From Salinimicrobium soli (lineage in GTDB: Bacteria > Bacteroidota > Bacteroidia > Flavobacteriales > Flavobacteriaceae), in the NCBI RefSeq assembly GCF_048323655.1, contig NZ_JBLUWW010000001.1, forward strand, positions 1,054,001 to 1,118,000: DNA of 64,000 bases, read 5' to 3'. Position 1 is the first letter of the stretch; every line of letters starts with the position of its first letter. The position numbers and the translations under genes were made by a program. A model generated the notes under the pieces. That model was not told where the DNA came from and searched no databases. It saw nothing but the letters and a program-made list of their open reading frames with translations. This document shows positions 53,106 through 60,797 of the stretch, piece after piece.

Positions 53106-53606
53106 TCAAACATTCAGTTCTCCTTTTTCACCTATGTCCTGTTTGTTACCTGTCACAGCACCTAACCCCAGCTTTAATAAGGTTACATACTTATTGGATT
53201 TGTTGTCCCAATAATAAGCTTCAGAAGGGATAATTTTAATCGCAGTGATATCAGGATCTTTTTCGCTTTCAAAATAGCTGTCATCGACTTTGCTGTAAAG
53301 GTCATTGATCACCCCGCGGTCTAAGCTGATATCGGCCTTGCCGTAGATACTCAGGAATTCCATATCATCAGGATTGCTGTACAGTAACTGAATATCGCTG
53401 TTGTTTTCCAGGTGTTGATTATGTTCACTTTTTCTGGAGCTAAGGAACCAGATGTTCCCCTGATCGTCCACCTTTTTAGTGTACATGGGAACGGCATGAA
53501 TAGGTTTCTTGTCAAAACCGGTGATCATCATTGCAACTTTGGTGTCATCGATGGTCTTTCTCAATTTTTTGTCTGATTCTTCTCTATTTAGGTTTTCAGT
53601 GCTCAT
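53106..53606 (-). CDS. Pyridoxamine 5'-phosphate oxidase-like (general stress protein 26-type)
   Basis: The 166-residue protein has the split-barrel flavin-binding pattern: VAMMITGFDKKPIHAVPMYT, IWFLSSRKSEHNQHLENN, VQLLYS-like IQLLYSNPDDMEFLSIYGKA, and AIKIIPSEAYYWDNKSNKYV near the C-terminus. Members bind FMN or FAD and often respond to stress; the exact reaction is unknown. Single gene between terminators. Confidence 0.88.
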   Translation of the reverse strand: MSTENLNREESDKKLRKTIDDTKVAMMITGFDKKPIHAVPMYTKKVDDQGNIWFLSSRKSEHNQHLENNSDIQLLYSNPDDMEFLSIYGKADISLDRGVINDLYSKVDDSYFESEKDPDITAIKIIPSEAYYWDNKSNKYVTLLKLGLGAVTGNKQDIGEKGELNV

Positions 53607-53698
53607 TTTATATTTTTTGGTTATTTACCTAAATATAAATGAATTATGATGCACTATTTTTAAATAACTGCTAAAAGATAAGCGGGGCCTGTTAAGGT

Positions 53699-54553
53699 TT
53701 ATGAAAATTGACGGACTATCTTCTGAACTCCCGGAAGATAACTACTCCCAAAAATATTGAGATGTACCAATTGGTAATATAACTGCCATAACGGAGTCCT
53801 TTCTTCGTGACCTTCGGCTAACGGAAAAATTTCATGATACTGTGAGAAAACTGCTTCCGGAAATCCTCCAAACAGTCTCATCATCGCAAGATCCATTTCG
53901 CGGTGGCCATAGCAAACGGCAGGATCTATCAGGCAGGGCTCGCCCTTCTCATTACTCAGGTAGTTCCCATTCCAAAGATCGCCGTGGAGCAGGGAAGGAG
54001 GCTCTTCGGGAATAAGGGCCTCAATATTTTTATAGAAAACCTCCAGGTTGTGAAAATCAAAGCCGTTCTCAGAGGCCATTTTGAACTGCGGCTCCAGGCG
54101 TTGGGAAATATAGAATTCCGAAGCCAATGTTTTCCACCTGTTGTACTGCGGAAGACTGCCGATATAATTGGAATGGGCAAAACCAAATCGGTCATTCGTA
54201 TTCCGATGAAGTTGCGCCAGGCCTTCAGCAAATAAGGTCCAAAAATTGCTTTTTTGAGACCCCTGTTCCTTGTACTCCAAAAGCAGAAAAGCATGTTTTC
54301 CATGTTCTCCCGCCTTTAAAGGTTTAGGCACGTCGAGGCTATGGCTCTCCAAAAGTGCTAACAAACCTTCTTTTTCGGCCGTGAACATCTCCGGAAATTT
54401 GCCGGCTTCGTTTAGCTTAAGTACTATTTTCCCCCGGGAAGTTTCTAGAAGGTATACCCGGTTTATACTTCCGCCGGAAAGAGGAGAGATCCTGAACACC
54501 TCATAGTTTTCCTCTTTTAGAAGATCCTGTATGACCTCCTTCTCATTTGACAC
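53699..54553 (-). CDS. Fructosamine kinase-family protein
   Basis: The family phosphorylates glycated amino groups so that they can be removed (deglycation). The 284-residue protein shows SPLSGGSINRVYLLETSRGK (ATP-binding loop), the kinase catalytic loop LLHGDLWNGNYLSNEKGEP (HGDLWNGN) and LIDPAVCYGHREMDLAMMRL with the metal-binding Asp. Length fits. Its start overlaps the stop of folA by 11 bp, so it is cotranscribed with folA. Confidence 0.93.
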   Translation of the reverse strand: MSNEKEVIQDLLKEENYEVFRISPLSGGSINRVYLLETSRGKIVLKLNEAGKFPEMFTAEKEGLLALLESHSLDVPKPLKAGEHGKHAFLLLEYKEQGSQKSNFWTLFAEGLAQLHRNTNDRFGFAHSNYIGSLPQYNRWKTLASEFYISQRLEPQFKMASENGFDFHNLEVFYKNIEALIPEEPPSLLHGDLWNGNYLSNEKGEPCLIDPAVCYGHREMDLAMMRLFGGFPEAVFSQYHEIFPLAEGHEERTPLWQLYYQLVHLNIFGSSYLPGVQKIVRQFS

Positions 54554-55034
54554 GTTCGTAGGTCAAATAGGTAAAGGAATAGGCGTGCTTTTGGTCCTGG
54601 GGGTGATATTCAGACTCCAGCAATTTCCAGTTCTTCTCATTGAATTCCGGGAAATAGGCATCAGCTTCAAAGGTGCCGTGAACCCGCGTGAGTTCGATCT
54701 TATCAGCGCTTGGTAAGGCCATTTTATAGATCTCTCCGCCACCAATAATGAACGGTTGGGGATCGTCACCAGCAAGTTCCAGTGCTTCCTTCAGCGAATG
54801 TGCCACTACGGCTCCATCCTTTTTATAATCTTTTTGCCGGGTGATCACGATATGGGTACGGTTAGGCAGTGGCTTCGGAAAAGTCTCAAAGGTCTTGCGG
54901 CCCATAATTATGTGGTGCCCGGTTGTAAGCTGTTTAAAGCGTTTAAAATCATCAGGTAAATGCCACACCAGGTCCTGATCTTTTCCCAGTTCATTGTTCT
55001 CGCCGGCCGCTGCAATCATGGTGACTTTTGCCAT
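54543..55034 (-). CDS. folA: Dihydrofolate reductase
   Basis: FolA reduces dihydrofolate with NADPH and feeds the thymidylate synthase encoded about 5 kb away. The 163-residue protein has IAAAGENNELGKDQDLVWHL, the substrate Asp/Glu site PDDFKRFKQLT, IMGRKTFETFPKPLPNRTHI and FIIGGGEIYKMALP. Length is typical (159 in E. coli). It follows the 2TM protein gene by 2 bp and overlaps the fructosamine kinase-like gene. Confidence 0.97.
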   Translation of the reverse strand: MAKVTMIAAAGENNELGKDQDLVWHLPDDFKRFKQLTTGHHIIMGRKTFETFPKPLPNRTHIVITRQKDYKKDGAVVAHSLKEALELAGDDPQPFIIGGGEIYKMALPSADKIELTRVHGTFEADAYFPEFNEKNWKLLESEYHPQDQKHAYSFTYLTYERVK

Positions 55035-55036
55035 TC

Positions 55037-55486
55037 CTAAGAATTTAGAGGTGAATCTGGATCAATCGGTTTTTCCTTTTTTGGTGGAATGTATGGTTCT
55101 CCTTTTTTAGGGAGCGGATGTTCTTTTTCTACTTTTCGCTGTAGCTCCTCGATGCGTTCACGTTGTTTTGCCACGAGCCTTTCCACCTGTTCATTCTCCC
55201 AGTCTTTGCCAAGGAATTTATTGGTGACAAAAACATTAAAAGCGTGGATTAACAGAATAACAGCCCAAAAAATGATGGCCCAAACAAACCAGTCAATGTT
55301 GAAAGGCTTTATATCCTGGCCAATATCAAAAATGACATTTAACAGGATCAATACCACTGCACCAATCAGGAAAACTATAAAGTGCTGGTAGAGCCTTCTT
55401 TTGTCCCGGGCTCTTTCCTGCGCCCTTTCGATAAGACGTTTTTGTTCGGGGTCAATTTTCGAGGAAGTATTCTTTTTATTTGACAT
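55037..55486 (-). CDS. 2TM-domain protein
   Basis: The 149-residue protein (start at 55486, MSNKKNTSSKID) has a basic helix RAQERARDKRRLYQH followed by two transmembrane helices (FIVFLIGAVVLILLNVIFDI; WFVWAIIFWAVILLIHAFNV) and the FLGKDWENEQVERLV segment typical of 2TM domains, then a charged coiled tail. In Bacteroidota this domain also occurs next to LytTR regulators. The function is unknown. Its stop is 2 bp before folA. Confidence 0.85.
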   Translation of the reverse strand: MSNKKNTSSKIDPEQKRLIERAQERARDKRRLYQHFIVFLIGAVVLILLNVIFDIGQDIKPFNIDWFVWAIIFWAVILLIHAFNVFVTNKFLGKDWENEQVERLVAKQRERIEELQRKVEKEHPLPKKGEPYIPPKKEKPIDPDSPLNS

Positions 55487-55540
55487 ACAAATCAAGTATT
55501 TTAGAGATCTACTCAAATTTATAGATTTTCCTGCGGAATA

Positions 55541-56614
55541 ATGAAGAATTTCACAAAACACTTTCCGGTTCTTTCACAGTACACCTATTTGAATACGGCT
55601 GCTTCGGGGCTGCTTTCAGAGAAAGTACTGGACTACAGGCAGAACCACGACCTGGATTTCCTTATCGGCGGAAGCCTTTTAAAAGATAAACAGGGAAAGA
55701 TCCTTACAGGAGTCCGGGAGGCAGTTGGAAGATTTTTTCACTGTGCTCCCCACCGTGTAGCTCTTACCCCGAATTTCTCGTATGGCTTCAATACTTTGAT
55801 GGAAGGGGTTCAAAAAGGTAAAAAAGTATTGTTGTTAAAGAATGATTATCCTTCAGTGAACTGGGCTGTGGAGTCCAGAGAATTTGAAGTGTGTTACGCG
55901 GAGATCAATGAGGATCTGGAATCAAATATTTCCGAAGTAGTGGAGAAGGAGCGTCCCGATATTTTTGCATTCAGCCTGGTACAATGGCTCAAGGGAATAA
56001 AAATAGATCAGGAATTCCTGAAGGAACTAAAAGAAAAGTATCCAGAAATGTTGCTTTTTGGAGACGGAACCCAATATTGTGGAACCGAAAAATTCGATTT
56101 TGAAGCTTCGGGTCTTGATGTGTTGGGGGCAAGCTGTTATAAGTGGATGAATGCGGGCTATGGGAATGCTTTTTTCCTGTTCAAAGAACATATGGAAGAT
56201 AAGATCCTTCCCAGGTCCCTCGGATTTAATTCGTTGCAGGGAAAGTATAAGCCGCACGAAGGAAGCCTGATAGGTAAGTTCGAACCGGGACATCAGGATA
56301 CCCTGAATTTCGGAAGCCTTAAGGTGGCAATAGAAGAAATTGAAAATATTGGATTGCAAAATATTGAAAACCGTATTAACGATCTGGCTCAGGAAGCGAA
56401 AGCTCTTCTTGGAAATGCAGGTTTGTTGGAAGATATGGTTGTGCAACGGAATGTCCATTCTTCGATCTTCAATATCAGAGGGAATGAAGTTACCTTTCAG
56501 AAGTTGAGGAGTAACGGGATCATTTGTTCTCAAAGAGGTGACGGGATTCGGGTAAGTTTTCATTATTTCAACTCTTCCGAGGATCTTTATAAACTGCTGA
56601 AAGTTTTAAAATAG
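55541..56614 (+). CDS. Aminotransferase class V-fold protein
   Basis: PLP-dependent enzymes of this fold include cysteine desulfurases, kynureninases and isopenicillin-N epimerase-like proteins. The 357-residue product shows YLNTAASGLLSEKVLDYRQ, ALTPNFSYGFNTLMEG, LFGDGTQYCGTEKFDFEASG and the Schiff-base Lys in GASCYKWMNAGYGNAFFL. No conserved active-site Cys of SufS type is evident near the C-terminus, so cysteine desulfurase activity is doubtful. The start is divergent to the 2TM gene, 54 bp away. Confidence 0.88.
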   Translation: MKNFTKHFPVLSQYTYLNTAASGLLSEKVLDYRQNHDLDFLIGGSLLKDKQGKILTGVREAVGRFFHCAPHRVALTPNFSYGFNTLMEGVQKGKKVLLLKNDYPSVNWAVESREFEVCYAEINEDLESNISEVVEKERPDIFAFSLVQWLKGIKIDQEFLKELKEKYPEMLLFGDGTQYCGTEKFDFEASGLDVLGASCYKWMNAGYGNAFFLFKEHMEDKILPRSLGFNSLQGKYKPHEGSLIGKFEPGHQDTLNFGSLKVAIEEIENIGLQNIENRINDLAQEAKALLGNAGLLEDMVVQRNVHSSIFNIRGNEVTFQKLRSNGIICSQRGDGIRVSFHYFNSSEDLYKLLKVLK

Positions 56615-56654
56615 AAGGGTATCCAAAAATGCCTTTTTTGGACACCCTTCTTTG
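56613..56654. terminator. Bidirectional intrinsic terminator
   Basis: AGAAGGGTATCCAAAAA pairs with TTTTTTGGACACCCTTCT (one mismatch) around TGCC, between the converging aminotransferase and asnA genes. Confidence 0.85.
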
Positions 56655-56658
56655 GTTG

Positions 56659-57690
56659 TTATAAAAGACAAATTCCTTTTTCGGCACAATCGGCCCGAAT
56701 GGCATCGGGCCAGATGCTAGCCTGCACCTCTCCAATATGCTGTTTCTGCAGAAGGAACATACACAGCCGGGATTGACCGATCCCTCCGCCAATGGTCTGC
56801 GGCAGTTCGCCATCAAGTAATTGACGGTGATAAAAAAGTTCACTGCGGTCCCCGGCAGCTCTTATTTTCAACTGTTTCCTCAATGTTTCAGGATCTACCC
56901 GTATTCCCATGGAAGATATTTCGAAGGCCTGTTCCAGAACAGGGTTCCAGACAATAATATCCCCGTTCAGGCCTTTGGTTTCGGCTGAAGTAGGAGTGCT
57001 CCAGTCATCATAATCCGGGGCACGCCCGTCGTGGAACTCCCCGTGAGCCAATTCGCCTCCAATGCCTATGAGAAAGATGGCACCAAATTCTTTAGCTGCC
57101 ATGTCCTCTCTTTCTTTAGGACTAAGATGCGGATAACGGGCAAGCAATTCTTCGGAATGTATAAAGGTGATCTTTTCGGGTAGTACGGCTTTGAGATCTG
57201 GGTACTCCAGGCTTAACCTGCTTTCGGTCCTTTTTAGGGCCGTGTAGATCGCTTTTACTTTTTCCTTCAGAAACTCCAGACTGCGATCTTCTTTTGAAAT
57301 TACCTTTTCCCAATCCCATTGGTCAACAAAAATGGAGTGAAGGCGTCCCAACTCTTCGTCCGGTCTCAGGGCTTTCATATCTGTAAAGATTCCCTGGCCT
57401 TCCGGTAAATCGTATTCTTTTAGCCGTAGTCTTTTCCATTTTGCCAGCGACTGAACAACTTCGGCCGGCCGCTCCTGCATTGATTTTATGGGAAAGGAAA
57501 CGGGACGTTCAACGCCGTTGAGGTCATCGTTGATGCCGGTGCCTTTCAGCACGATCGCAGGAGCTGAGATCTTTGTAAGCGCAAGCTCTTTAGTAAGCTG
57601 TTTTTCAAAACACATTTTTGTAAAGTGAACGGCCTCTTCTGTCTGAAGTTTAGCAGAAAGGGTTTTAATTGTAGTGGGTAATGTGATCAT
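56659..57690 (-). CDS. asnA: Aspartate-ammonia ligase (asparagine synthetase A)
   Basis: AsnA makes asparagine from aspartate, ammonia and ATP. The 343-residue protein shows the class-II tRNA-synthetase-like fold with KISAPAIVLKGTGINDDLNG, the GVERPVSFPIK block, LHSIFVDQWDWEKVI, GGELAHGEFHDGRAPDYDDW and TIGGGIGQSRLCMFLLQ. The start is the ATG at 57690 (MITLPTTIKTL), because a longer frame to 57762 would read through the attenuator region. Two asparagine-rich leader peptides with terminators precede it, indicating regulation by tRNA-Asn charging. Confidence 0.96.
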   Translation of the reverse strand: MITLPTTIKTLSAKLQTEEAVHFTKMCFEKQLTKELALTKISAPAIVLKGTGINDDLNGVERPVSFPIKSMQERPAEVVQSLAKWKRLRLKEYDLPEGQGIFTDMKALRPDEELGRLHSIFVDQWDWEKVISKEDRSLEFLKEKVKAIYTALKRTESRLSLEYPDLKAVLPEKITFIHSEELLARYPHLSPKEREDMAAKEFGAIFLIGIGGELAHGEFHDGRAPDYDDWSTPTSAETKGLNGDIIVWNPVLEQAFEISSMGIRVDPETLRKQLKIRAAGDRSELFYHRQLLDGELPQTIGGGIGQSRLCMFLLQKQHIGEVQASIWPDAIRADCAEKGICLL

Positions 57691-57824
57691 AATATTAAGT
57701 TTAGATGATTTAAAAATTGAAATAAAAAAGCCTGCCCCGGGAAGAGGCAGGCTATAAAGCACTGGATCCTTCTCCCCCGGGGCGGACTCTTATTATTCTG
57801 ATTATTTGTAGTAGTTCTTTTCAT
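57687..57824 (-). CDS. Leader peptide 2 of asnA (MKRTTTNNQNNK...)
   Basis: A 45-codon ORF starts at 57824 with MKRTTTNNQNNKSPPRGR: four Asn and three Thr codons within its first 11 codons. It runs over the second terminator and its TGA overlaps the asnA ATG (57687-57690), so complete read-through would also allow coupled translation. Ribosome stalling at the Asn codons would free the segment GCCCCGGG (57776-57783), which is perfectly complementary to CCCGGGGC (57734-57741) in the terminator's loop and 3' arm. This is the layout of a classic amino-acid attenuator. Confidence 0.7.
   Translation of the reverse strand: MKRTTTNNQNNKSPPRGRRIQCFIACLFPGQAFLFQFLNHLNLIL
57724..57753 (-). terminator. 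Attenuator terminator 2 of asnA
   Basis: AGCCTGCC (57746-57753) pairs with GGCAGGCT (57729-57736) and is followed by a T6 run. Lies 35-60 nt before the asnA ATG, downstream of the Asn codons of leader 2. Confidence 0.85.
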
Positions 57825-57831
57825 AGTGGGT

Positions 57832-57864
57832 AAAAAAAAAGCCTTTCCGGTTGAGGAAAGGCTT
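57832..57864 (-). terminator. Attenuator terminator 1 of asnA
   Basis: AAGCCTTTCC (57855-57864) pairs perfectly with GGAAAGGCTT (57839-57848) around TCAACC, followed by a T-run of nine. GGAAAG inside leader ORF 1 is complementary to its 5' arm (CTTTCC) and can form the antiterminator. Confidence 0.88.
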
Positions 57865-57886
57865 GTGATATTGTGGCAGGTGTTTT

Positions 57887-57967
57887 TTACACAATAATAG
57901 CTTTCCGCAGCCTGAGTTTATTCAGGTTGTTATTGAAAGAATTATTATTGTTGTTGTAAAAGCTCAA
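57887..57967 (-). CDS. Leader peptide 1 of asnA (Asn-rich)
   Basis: The frame reads SFYNNNNNSFNNNLNKLRLR and ends KAIIV; nine of about 26 residues are Asn. A TTG at 57967 is the only plausible start; no ATG is present in this frame nearby, so the initiation is uncertain. GGAAAG lies in its Arg-Lys-Ala codons near the end: a ribosome that reaches the stop covers it and lets terminator 1 form, while one stalled at the Asn run leaves it free to pair with CTTTCC of the terminator. It lies 44 bp after the stop of the DUF427 gene. Confidence 0.6.
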   Translation of the reverse strand: MSFYNNNNNSFNNNLNKLRLRKAIIV

Positions 57968-58011
57968 CTGTTGGTGTTTTGATTTTTGTAAACCTACGAT
58001 TTTTTCCTTTA

Positions 58012-58293
58012 CTAATCTTCGATTTCTATCTCTTTTGTAAAAGCTACATGATTTTTTATTTCTGAAGCTGCCTCTTTTGGGTGTGGATAGAACCACGCGG
58101 CATCTTCTTTTTTCTGATCCTCCACCTGAATGTGAAAATAGGACGCCCTGCCTTCCTGGGGAGATTCAGAGTGGGTGTCACTAAGTTGAAAATACCGTGA
58201 ATTCAGGGAGTCAGGTGGGAAGTAATGAGTGTTATCAATGACTTTGGTATTATTACTTTCGGCAAGTACGGCATCTTTCCAGATCGCTTTCAT
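58012..58293 (-). CDS. DUF427 family protein
   Basis: The 93-residue protein starts MKAIWKDAVLAESNNTKVID, and has HYFPPDSLNSRYFQLSDTHS and AAWFYPHPKEAASEIKNHVA, the hallmarks of DUF427 (a small beta-sandwich family of unknown function). Its start is 2 bp after the stop of egtD, so both form an operon. The metabolic role is unknown. Confidence 0.9.
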   Translation of the reverse strand: MKAIWKDAVLAESNNTKVIDNTHYFPPDSLNSRYFQLSDTHSESPQEGRASYFHIQVEDQKKEDAAWFYPHPKEAASEIKNHVAFTKEIEIED

Positions 58294-58295
58294 AA

Positions 58296-59264
58296 TTATA
58301 ATTTTTTGAAAATGTAATTTTTGAAACAGTTTTCGGTGTCGCTAAAACTTTCAGAAACTGAGAGTCCTGCTTCCCGGGCAAGCCAGGAAATGGAGGTGTC
58401 ATCATATTTCTGTGATATCTCGGTATGTATGCTCTCCCAGGCGGCAAAATGCACTTCGAGATTCAGGGAATTGATCTGTACCGTCTGCTCTTTTTTGCTT
58501 ACCAGGTAGCTTTTTGCCATTCCGGTTTCGGGATCATAGAACGGCCAGTGAATAAAAGCATCAGGATCAAAATTTGCACCCAGCTCCCTATTGATACGTC
58601 TCAACAGGTTGCGGTTAAATTCAGCCGTTACACCTTGAGTGTCGTTATAAGCTGCCAGGATTGTTTCCGGATTTTTCTTTTGGTCTACTCCCATAAAGAA
58701 CAGGTCGTCCTGTGCCATGGAGGAGCTTATCTTTTTCAGAAAATTCAGGGCTTCTTCCTGCGGAAGGTTGCCAATATTGGAACCTAAAAAGAGGATCACC
58801 TTTTTACGGGTCTGGTATTCTGCAAGTTGCTCCAGGACCTTTTTGTACATGCCTTGTCGCGGAGTCACCTTAAGTTCGGGAATTTCCTTCTGAAGATCAC
58901 TAGCCAGCTGTTGCAATACGTTATGACTTATATCAACCGGAACAAACGTGAAATCCAGTTTCTTTTCTGTGAAATGCTTCAGTAGAATTTTGGTCTTTTT
59001 GCCATCCCCGGCACCAAGCTCTATGAGGTCAAAACCTGAAGGCGAAGCGAAGGCTTCAGCAAGAGCCGATTTATTTTCCTGCAGAATGTCAAACTCCTTT
59101 CCCGTGAGATAATATTCGGGAAGGTGCATGATCTCCTGAAAGATCTCATCACCTTTCTTATCGTAAAAATATTTTGAGCTAAGACTTTTTGGATGGGAAG
59201 TAAGCCCTTCAAAAACATCGGCTGCGAACTGGGTGGTGAATTCTGAAGGTTTGATAGTATTCAT
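58296..59264 (-). CDS. egtD: L-histidine N-alpha-methyltransferase (EgtD family)
   Basis: EgtD trimethylates histidine to hercynine, the first step of ergothioneine synthesis. The 322-residue protein has the family N-terminus FEGLTSHPKSLSSKYFYDKK, PEYYLTGKEFDIL, the SAM motif DLIELGAGDGKKTKILL, VILFLGSNIGNLPQEEALNF and HFAAWESIHTEISQKYD. Length fits (321 in mycobacteria). No egtB lies in the window, so it may act alone or the partner is elsewhere; some family members methylate other substrates. Confidence 0.9.
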   Translation of the reverse strand: MNTIKPSEFTTQFAADVFEGLTSHPKSLSSKYFYDKKGDEIFQEIMHLPEYYLTGKEFDILQENKSALAEAFASPSGFDLIELGAGDGKKTKILLKHFTEKKLDFTFVPVDISHNVLQQLASDLQKEIPELKVTPRQGMYKKVLEQLAEYQTRKKVILFLGSNIGNLPQEEALNFLKKISSSMAQDDLFFMGVDQKKNPETILAAYNDTQGVTAEFNRNLLRRINRELGANFDPDAFIHWPFYDPETGMAKSYLVSKKEQTVQINSLNLEVHFAAWESIHTEISQKYDDTSISWLAREAGLSVSESFSDTENCFKNYIFKKL

Positions 59265-59318
59265 AGATAAAGCAGGTCAAAAATTAAGATCTCCAGTTAA
59301 CCCCGGCAGCCGGATCAC

Positions 59319-59349
59319 AAAAAAAGAGGGAAACCACATGGTCTCCCTC
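59319..59349 (-). terminator. Intrinsic terminator after the TonB-like gene
   Basis: On the minus strand GAGGGAGACC pairs with GGTTTCCCTC around ATGT (one wobble), followed by T7. Confidence 0.82.
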
Positions 59350-59401
59350 AAATTTAGGATTTTATCTCTCAGAATACGTTAAGTAAAACTTAATCTGCTG
59401 T

Positions 59402-59815
59402 TTAGAAGGTAAACGGCACCTTGTATTTTACTGCTGTAGGTTTTCCGGCTAACATTCCCGGTTCCATAGGAGGAATGGCTAAAATGATGCGTTTAGCCTC
59501 CGCATTTAATTCCTTTTTTGGGCCTTCAACAGAAAGCACCTCTACTTTTCCTTCTTCATTGATATTAAAAGAAACCACTGCTTTTCCGCGGATGTAATTT
59601 CCGCTGGCATCCTTAGGAAATTTGTAGTTCGCCTTCATGTGCTCCACCAGTTTCTTGTTGAAACAGTTCTTTTTTTCCGCAGCAGTGCCTTCACAACCCG
59701 GCCAAACAGGTGCGGTCTGCTTAGTGGTAAGGGTATTGCCCTTCACTTTTACGCCTTCCTGGGCGGTACAAATTCCTCCTGCCAGTAATAAAAATACGAT
59801 CAATAACTTCTTCAT
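59402..59815 (-). CDS. Secreted TonB-C-terminal-domain protein
   Basis: The 137-residue protein has a signal peptide (LLIVFLLLAGGICTAQ) and a TonB C-terminal-like domain: PVWPGCEGTAAEKKNCFNKK, FPKDASGNYIRGKAVVSFNI, EVLSVEGP and IPPMEPGMLAGKPTAVKYKVPFTF. It lacks a transmembrane anchor and the Pro-rich spacer of true TonB. In Bacteroidota such proteins are annotated as energy transducer TonB; the actual role is probably binding in the periplasm. Confidence 0.85.
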   Translation of the reverse strand: MKKLLIVFLLLAGGICTAQEGVKVKGNTLTTKQTAPVWPGCEGTAAEKKNCFNKKLVEHMKANYKFPKDASGNYIRGKAVVSFNINEEGKVEVLSVEGPKKELNAEAKRIILAIPPMEPGMLAGKPTAVKYKVPFTF

Positions 59816-59835
59816 AAATCAACGGGTTTTTAGAA

Positions 59836-60660
59836 TTATACTGCCACCTGACCTTTTATGGCCGGATGCGGATTGTAATTTTCAAGAGTAAAATCTTCGA
59901 ATTCAAATGCAAATATGTCTTTTACTTCAGGGTTGAGCTTCATGGTTGGCAATTCCCTGAAATCCCTGGATAGTTGCAGGTTTACCTGTTCCAGGTGATT
60001 ATTATAGATATGTACATCTCCAAAAGTGTGAATAAAATCACCTGTTTCGTAACCACATACCTGTGCCATCATCATGGTAAACAGGGCATAGGAGGCAATG
60101 TTGAAAGGCACTCCCAAAAATACGTCTGCACTGCGCTGGTAAAGCTGACAGGAAAGTTTTCCATCAGCTACATAGAATTGAAAGAAGGCGTGACAGGGTG
60201 GAAGAGCAGCCTTACCATGGGCCACATTTTCAGCAAAAGATTTGGAAGTGTCCGGCAGAACGGACGGGTTCCAGGCTGAAACCAGCATTCGCCTGCTATC
60301 GGGATTCTTTTTAAGCGTCTCTACGATCTCTTTGATCTGGTCAATCTCCTCACTGTTCCAGTTTCTCCACTGGTGCCCATAAACTGGCCCCAGGTCACCT
60401 TTCTCATCAGCCCACTCGTTCCAGATCCGTACCCCGTGATCCTGCAGGTATTTCACATTAGTATCACCTTTCAGGAACCACAGCAGTTCATAGATGATCG
60501 ACTTCAAATGCAATTTCTTGGTCGTCACCATAGGAAAGCCTTCGCTAAGGTCAAACCGCATCTGGTAACCAAAAACGCTTTTGGTCCCTGTTCCGGTGCG
60601 GTCTCCTTTTTCAGTTCCGTTTTCCAGAATGTGTTTTAAGAGGTCGTGGTATTGTTTCAT
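59836..60660 (-). CDS. thyA: Thymidylate synthase
   Basis: ThyA converts dUMP to dTMP with methylene-tetrahydrofolate. The 274-residue protein (start at 60660, MKQYHDLLKHILENGTEKGD) shows the folate and substrate motifs DRTGTGTKSVFGYQMRFDLS, ELLWFLKGDTNVKYLQDHGV, the catalytic Cys region ALPPCHAFFQFYVADGKLSC and QRSADVFLGVPFNIASYAL, then HIYNNHLEQ. A longer frame to 60729 was rejected because the family N-terminus is at 60660. It partners with folA nearby. Confidence 0.97.
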   Translation of the reverse strand: MKQYHDLLKHILENGTEKGDRTGTGTKSVFGYQMRFDLSEGFPMVTTKKLHLKSIIYELLWFLKGDTNVKYLQDHGVRIWNEWADEKGDLGPVYGHQWRNWNSEEIDQIKEIVETLKKNPDSRRMLVSAWNPSVLPDTSKSFAENVAHGKAALPPCHAFFQFYVADGKLSCQLYQRSADVFLGVPFNIASYALFTMMMAQVCGYETGDFIHTFGDVHIYNNHLEQVNLQLSRDFRELPTMKLNPEVKDIFAFEFEDFTLENYNPHPAIKGQVAV

Positions 60661-60721
60661 GCTGCTGTCTTTCTGAAAAGTATTTAAAATCAATAATTTG
60701 CCTTCGGAAGCTTTTCCGAAG

Positions 60722-60772
60722 AAAAACAAAATTCCGGGTGATCTTCAGCTAAATTAGAAAATACCCGGAATT
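60722..60772 (-). terminator. Probable terminator after the nucleoside transporter
   Basis: AATTCCGGGT (60730-60739) and ACCCGGAATT (60763-60772) are perfect inverted copies separated by 23 nt; on the minus strand T-rich sequence (TTTTGTTTTTC) follows. Confidence 0.65.
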
Positions 60773-60797
60773 AAAAAAGTTAAATCGGAAACTGATT

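Noticed and set aside
57687..57762. Longer asnA start at 57762
   Set aside because: It would read through terminator 2; the family N-terminus MITLPTTIKTL begins at 57690.
57968..58096. 69-residue ORF ending at leader 1 (57887-58096)
   Set aside because: Its first part overlaps the DUF427 gene in another frame; only the Asn-rich end is meaningful as a leader peptide.
60661..60729. Longer thyA start
   Set aside because: Family N-terminus MKQYHDLLKHIL starts at 60660.
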